Assembly (NCBI GenBank): GCA_029961685.1
Contig: JARWKL010000015.1
Coordinates: forward strand, 25,141,220 to 25,205,219
Direction of reading: 5' to 3'
Length of the DNA: 64,000 bases
Source: Aristolochia californica
Taxonomy: Eukaryota > Streptophyta > Magnoliopsida > Piperales > Aristolochiaceae
Both the position numbers and the translations under genes were made by a program. This document shows positions 58,206 through 64,000 of the stretch, piece after piece. The notes under the pieces were generated by a model, which saw nothing but the letters and a program-made list of their open reading frames with translations, was not told the DNA's origin and made no database searches. Position 1 is the first letter of the stretch; every line of letters begins with the position of its first letter.

Positions 58206-59201
58206 CACACTGGTAGCATACACCAACTCAACTTCTGGTAAGATTTAATGGTTAATCTGTATTATCATTTTCTCTAATTTATGTTTTCTTATATCAAATA
58301 TCAATCATTCTATGTCACATTAATACAAGGCTTGTATTGCCATAAAATAGAAATATCAGTTCGATCTTCAGCGATTTGAATCAAATTTGAGAAAAAATGG
58401 TTTCATGGAATGGAAGAACATAGAAAGCCATTGCATGGTTACACAGAAGGTACAGAATAAATATAGGGGGGCGATTGGTTTGCTACAGCTCCTGCTCTCT
58501 AGTGTTTGAGAAACTCTGCACATTTGTAACTTCCAAAGTCTAATAGTCGGGGAAGAATTTCTTCTTCATTCCGACTAGAGTACTGGAGCTGAACATGCTC
58601 CTCCTTGTCGCCCATCACCACTCTCAGTGGAGCCTCGCAATTTGTTCTCCCTCTAACGGAAGTAACAGAAAAGGAATATATTCAAAATCAGGGCATCCTG
58701 CCAAAACCCAGTTCCTTCACTGCTGCTCTGAGTCCATTAAATACCCCTTTATCTCCACTGTCAAACCCCTCTTTTGCTCCATCCATCCTCCTCAGCGTCA
58801 ACCGAGAACCATCCCGTTCTTTTCCCAGACTCCCTTTTTCTTTCTTGTTCTGGTATTTTGTTTCTCTTCGTTTTCTTTTTTCTCTCCTTCCCCGTGATCT
58901 TCCTCATCGATGGGAGGGACGGGTAGCATGCTGCACTGGGTGATGAGCTCATGAAAAGAGGCAGGAAGATAGAATTTAGGATGAACAACTGGGACAGATG
59001 GTTCTTTGCTTGAGCAGTGAATGGAGCGGAGGAGGAGGTGGTCAATGGTTTCCTCCTCGTGGAAGATTAACATTTTTCAATCCTATTTATTAATTATTTA
59101 AGATTTCCACCATTTAAAAAAAAATTATTTAAGATTTCCAGTCCATAAAGGCTTGATCACGGTTGAACTTTGAGAGGACCCCAAGTTTCATCGATCACTT
59201 T
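58206..59201. other. Uncertain region with possible small minus-strand frame
   Basis: A minus-strand frame at 58798-59073 reads MLIFHEEETIDHLLLRSIHC, then a Lys/Glu-rich tail. A related open frame overlaps at 58761-59045, suggesting a possible frameshift. The start faintly recalls the E..HLLL pattern of LINE zf-RVT domains. Not enough to call a gene. Confidence 0.25.
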
Positions 59202-62200
59202 GGGGGGGGGGTTAGTCTACAATGAAATGGAAATGAAATGGAAAATTGAATTGAAGTGAGATGAATTGCTTCTACTTCAGTTATTTTTGGGTGTTAGTGT
59301 AGACGAGTTCAGGTATACTGGCAAACAAATTCCAGTGTTAGTACCCCCGAATGAAAAGTATGATATAATCAAAAGAATGAATAACCTTTTATAATATACT
59401 TAAATAGAACATATACCTAAAGAGATAATTAACCAAAATAAACATGGTTACTATACTTAATAGTTATTTAACGGGTAGTATTAAAATATATTAATATTCT
59501 AATTAACGAAAAATTATATTATATTATTTAATAATTATAATATATTATAAATTAAAACAATAATTAAGTGAGACTAAAATAATTTATTAAAAAAAAACTT
59601 AAGAGAATATAATAAATAAACCTAATGGTTTAATTAATTATAGCAATTGGATAATTAAACCAATTAATGATTACAATTTATTATAAATTAATATACTAAT
59701 TACGTGTAACTAGAATAAATTATTTAAAATAAATAAAAAGTTAAAAATAACATAAGTGAATATAATAAATAAAAAAATTATTTTGGAATAACATAAGATA
59801 TAGTTTAACATTAAAACTTACTATTTGAATACAAAATTAAAAAAAAAACATAATAAATAAATAAATATATTAATTTATCTATAACATAATATATATTTTA
59901 CATATTATTAATTAATAATATATTAACAAAAAATGAAAAACTAATGGTTTAATTAATTGGATAATTAAACCAATTAATGATTACAGTTTATTCTAAATTA
60001 ATATACTAATTACGTGTGACTAGAATAAATTATTTAAAAAATAAAAAAATAAAATACATAAACTGCTATGCATGGTTTAGAGAAATACTTTACTTGTTGA
60101 TAAGGACATTATTTGCCATCTCATCACACTTTTCTAAGGTTTGTTAAAGGTACATGCAACATGTTTCAGAAAAATGCAATTACTTATTGGTACAAAAGAG
60201 AATAGAAGATGAATCAAACATCTTTTGAATTAAAAACTGAAAGAATAACATAAGAGAATCAAGAAAAGTTTGCAGGATTGGGTTTCCCTTGTGCAGAAAA
60301 GTTTGCAGTAGTATTGTGCATAAGAGAATAGCCAAAACTGAAAGCAAAATTACACGGAACCAGAAGTTCCAAAAGAAAATATTACAATAGTGACAATGGT
60401 GAATCGGATAATTACAACAACTCTGCTACCAAGATAATATACAAGTTTGAATTGTTCAGACAAGGTTAGACCTAAGTTCCACGAGTCTTTATAAGAAGCT
60501 CAAGAGAGAAGGTCAGGAGGTCAGGCAGAGCAGAAAACCTTAGAGAAGGAAACTGATCATCGGAATTTTCAGCTCCAAATGATGTTCTACATTTGAATTG
60601 CTATGGCATTCTTTTATTCTATCACTGTAGTGATTATTTTACCGAAGAGCTTGCCCCTCAGAAGGAGACAGCCTTGATGGCTGTGGGACTAGTAGCATGT
60701 TTTACCAGATTTTGGCTCTGAGTGTACATCATAGTGGTGGAACCAGGACATCATTTCCAAATCCACAAGCAATGAAAAACAACCTGCATGGAGTTTTCAG
60801 AGATTAAAATTGCAAAGCTTGTTAATTTTATTACAGAGAAGAACATGATTATGCTTGCAGGGAGTAGCTATGCAGGGCAACCTGGATCAACCATCACTTA
60901 AAAATTGCAACCTGGATTCCACAATACCATTTTCACAATTTTTTTTATAACTTGATACATTGTCAAGTAATTTATCCTTTCTTTCCTGGTTTAGTCTAGC
61001 AATTTTTCAAGGCCATTGATCAGATAGCTAATCCAGTATAAATGGGGGCATACCAGAACCAACCAAATGACAATCATAACTCATGAAGCTCAAGCAGGGT
61101 CTACCTAAACTGAAAATCAAGAAAACAAAATTACCTTACTTGCTCGGAACAGATCGCTGACATATCATATACCCATCATTAGTAAGAACCCTGTCTAACA
61201 GTAAGCAACATTATTTCTCCAATTACAGCGAGCAAAAAAGTGATCAGCAATGTTTGATAAAACATAGCACTACCTTATGATTCGACTAACAATCCTACGA
61301 CTGCTTCCCATTCCCAGAAACTGTGGAGTAACCGGAGAACTGTTGGAAAGAAATTTTATCAATTTTCTAAAATTTACTCTGGCCAGGAAGAGAGAATCTT
61401 TGTATTTTAATTGCTTGAACTCTACTATAGGTTTGAGCAAAATCTATGTTCCTGGAATAAATTGCCCTCTCGACAAGCCCACTCAATCCAAACTCGTAAC
61501 AGTCTCTTTCCACCATCTCCCTCGAAGAATTAAAATTAACTCAAACACAAAACTAAATTAGTTGAAAAAAAATTAGGGTTTCGGATTACCTTCTGTAATT
61601 TGGGGGAAATCACCGCTGAATGGGGAAATGTAAGCCCAATGGAAGAAATCGACGCCTAACTGTCGAAAATCGAAGAAGATTGAAGGAAATCGAAGGATAT
61701 CGAAACTGGAATAGGTTAAATCAAAGGAAATCGGGGGAGGAGGAAAAAGAAGAGCGAGAACGAGAAGGAAGAGGGAGACCGAGAGTGAAAAGAGATCGAG
61801 GCCTAAAGGGAAAAGAGAGAGGGAGAGGGAAGAGAAAGGCCGAGAGAGAAAGAGACGAGAGAGGGAGATGGGGTGAAAACGAGAGATAACAAGAGAGAGG
61901 GAGCAAATACAGCAGAGGGAGCAGAGAACGAAGACGAGCGCCGAGCGAGAGGAGCAGAGACAGCGAAAAAGAGAGAAGAAGTCGGGCAAAAAATTTCGTC
62001 GGGAGACGAAGGCTGAGCGAGAGGAGAGGAGAAGAAGAAATGAGCGGGACTTTTAGTTTCGCGGGGGAGGGGGGAGGGGGGAAAGAAGCGACGCCGTCGC
62101 TCGCGGTAAGTGGATGACTTGAAAAAAAGGGCGGAATCAGATTTCCGTCATTTTTGCCTGAGGAGATGAGATGGTGTTATCTTACTTCAATTCAAGTCAT

Positions 62201-62279
62201 TCTGGACTAACGACATAAGTGGGATGAACTAGGTAATGCGGGGGGAATTCATTCCACTTCATTGTGGACTAACCCCCCC
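59202..62279 (-). mobile_element. Harbinger-like element without ORFs (copy c)
   Basis: The left terminus is a G-run followed by GTTAGTCTACAATGAAATGG (59211-59230). The right terminus is its inverse, CCACTTCATTGTGGACTAACCCCCCC (62254-62279). Flanks are TTT on both sides (59199-59201 and 62280-62282). A second inner pair, TTAGTGTAGACGAG (about 59295) and CATTCTGGACTAACG (about 62199), repeats the terminal motif. The segment 59290-59460 and the GA-rich leader 61565-62060 match the element at 53945-56893. No intact transposase. Confidence 0.65.
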
Positions 62280-62496
62280 TTTGATACTCGTGCTTCATCT
62301 AGTCTTCTTTCCTACTTTGTAGTTGATTGGGTCGAAACTTGAAATGTGTCTTTGTTAGCACATTATACTTGTATTTTCCTGCATCTGATTCCAGGATTGC
62401 AGTTTCCTCCCTTTTTCTTCCTTCTAAACATCGATAAGGATTTCAGTTAACCATAACATTCTGCTCTTTTACAACAGTTTGATTGCATCTCTGCAG

Positions 62497-62645
62497 ATAT
62501 AAACCCCATTAGTAGTATTAGTACGCAGGATCTTCAATCATTTCTACGTTGGGCTGTCATTCATCTTGGTTATCCATCTCTGACCGATGCTGAAGCAGCT
62601 CCTCCAACTACTAAATTGGAGCCTGTACGATCTGATTACAACTAG
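62497..62645 (+). pseudogene. Orphan exon of glutamine-dependent NAD+ synthetase, with nonsense codon
   Basis: After the acceptor CTCTGCAG the segment reads [20 protein letters not shown], then [22 protein letters not shown] and VRSDYN. This matches the C-terminal synthetase domain of eukaryotic NADSYN (INPIGS...LRxFLRWA...EAAPPTAELEP...SDYNQ). The final codon before the donor (TAG|GT at 62643-62647) is TAG where the family has Gln (CAG). No other exon is in view; a transposon lies directly upstream. In an intact gene this domain amidates deamido-NAD with ammonia. Confidence 0.7.
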
Positions 62646-64000
62646 GTATAACTGAGCCATTCACCCATAAAAATGTAGGCTACTTAAGTATCTCCTAGTC
62701 CATTTTGCGGAAGATCTTTCGATGTGGATCTGTTTCCATGTTTCAGGTGAATTCTACATTCTCCTCAGTTTGTATGCAATTGAATGATAGATCAAAGTTT
62801 GATCACATTTCCTGCTTTCCAAAACATAGAATCTGGGCGACAACTTTGGTTCTATCATGACTTACAAACGTATAAGGATGGCCTGCAACATAACTAATGA
62901 ACTTAAGAGGCTAATTAATGAGTGCTGGAAAAAAGTTGGCAGTTTCCACCCTGCCACGAGCTGTTTAAAATCATTTTGCTCCATCAATGCAAGAATTTCC
63001 CCATCAGATTTCGAAAATTTTAACCTGGAACAGAACAGAGAAATTCATGCCACAATTTGTCAATACCTTCATTGCCTAACAGCTCCACTTGTAAGCTGTT
63101 ACCGTGCTTCCTGCCGTCCCGTGGGTTAAATAAATTACGGGACAATACCACCATTGAATTTTACTTTTGTTCATCTAAAAGATTAAAACACTACCCCCCA
63201 CATTGACTAGAATTCACTCACATAACCTCCGGTAAAGAAATGATGAAAAGTTTTGCTTTGAACAAGAATAATGAAATGTTAGTGACAATTTACACAAGGG
63301 GTTTAACACCTAATAATAGCAACCCCATGAAGAATTTGAACAAGATGGCGCGCGTATCAGCACCCTATTGTTGTGCAGTACAATGTCGTTGTGTACTAAT
63401 TCACAATGTCATCAAACAGTAAACTATTAGTTTAGAAGTGGCACCCAGTAGCAAGATTACCCTGTTTGGAGGGTATTCATCCGTTCAATGGGTTTGGAAC
63501 CTACAGAATCAAAATGGAAGGATATATTATTAGCATGTTTTCACAGTATATGAGTGGCCCCATGAGTAGTTTTTAGGTAAAGAGAGCTATCCATGAATTC
63601 ATCAACACATGGTACAATAACAGTTACCAAAACAATGATTGTTCTAATCAAACTCATTATAGTTGGGCCACAGCATCCTGATGGGCAAAGTGATGGCCTT
63701 CCTTCAGCAATTGATACATCTAAAAGATCACAGAAAGGAAGAACAATGTCTTCCGAGCTGTAAATAAATCTATACAAGTGCCTATCCACCCCATATACCC
63801 ATATGAAACCTCCACATAAAGCTAATGCTTCCATTTCAATGAGTACGCAGTAAAAGTCAAGGAAAGCAGTAAATAAATGGAAGTAACATAGAAGGCAAGA
63901 TAGCAAGGCAAAGTAGAGAGTAAAATGACCTTGGGAGTGTGGACACCGGAAAGAGGACATGACCTCTCATATTCCCAAATGCCACGACAAAATGAGAGAA
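62646..64000. other. Unassigned sequence to the window end
   Basis: Frames at 62857-63129 (+) and 63541-63960 (-) are open but unlike any family I know. The latter is rich in Cys, Leu and Phe without domain pattern. No RNA gene or repeat recognised. Confidence 0.35.

Noticed and set aside
63541..63960. 139-codon Cys/Leu-rich minus-strand frame
   Set aside because: No domain pattern, no clear start context or signal peptide; probably chance.

Overview
This is nuclear DNA from a flowering plant. The genes are split by GT-AG introns. The protein-coding genes are plant families: two PCMP-type pentatricopeptide repeat (PPR) proteins, two type I lipid transfer proteins, cytochrome P450 CYP703A, an ERD4-type OSCA channel, a plant aromatic amino acid decarboxylase and mitochondrial bL33. 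Between them lie typical plant transposons (CACTA, hAT, PIF/Harbinger, Copia, Gypsy, LINE, FAR1/MULE relics). The gene set and the long AT-rich, repeat-filled spacers suggest a woody eudicot or an early-diverging angiosperm; the species cannot be fixed from the sequence alone.

Layout. 1-1690 is the 3' end of a CACTA transposon. 2852-4002 is a two-exon coiled-coil protein gene. 5362-7107 (-) is an intronless PPR gene. 7742-8575 is a broken Copia element. 8924-12420 (-) carries two lipid transfer protein genes separated by a tRNA-Ile-derived pseudogene and a MITE. 13031-14679 (-) is CYP703A. It shares a 1.16-kb upstream region, rich in ACGT motifs, with the divergent ERD4-like gene (15837-21885, +). 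ERD4 carries one small LTR element in each of its first two introns, and the first is associated with loss of the 5' half of exon 2. 22071-24011 (-) is a second PPR gene, probably the counterpart of Arabidopsis At1g53600. 24.9-32.1 kb is a transposon graveyard: FAR1-like pseudogene, nested Copia elements, an orphan 48-codon exon and a non-autonomous hAT element with target duplication. 33397-34929 (-) is an intact tyrosine/aromatic amino acid decarboxylase. 35-41 kb has no certain gene but holds a dense G-box cluster and a duplicated hairpin motif. 41-64 kb is mostly transposons (Harbinger-like family in three copies, Gypsy interrupted by LINE) around a short mitochondrial bL33 gene at 52607-52783, and ends with a nonsense-bearing orphan exon of NAD+ synthetase.

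There is no operon-like cooperation. The notable arrangement is CYP703A (pollen-wall lipid hydroxylation) head to head with an osmosensing-channel gene. The least ordinary observations are the in-frame internal deletion of ERD4 linked to an LTR element, five CACGTG boxes within 104 bp at 38.1-38.2 kb, a PPR gene whose reading frame extends upstream of its first ATG without another start, and two copies of a CCCCTCG/CGAGGGG hairpin motif near 39.4 and 39.85 kb.
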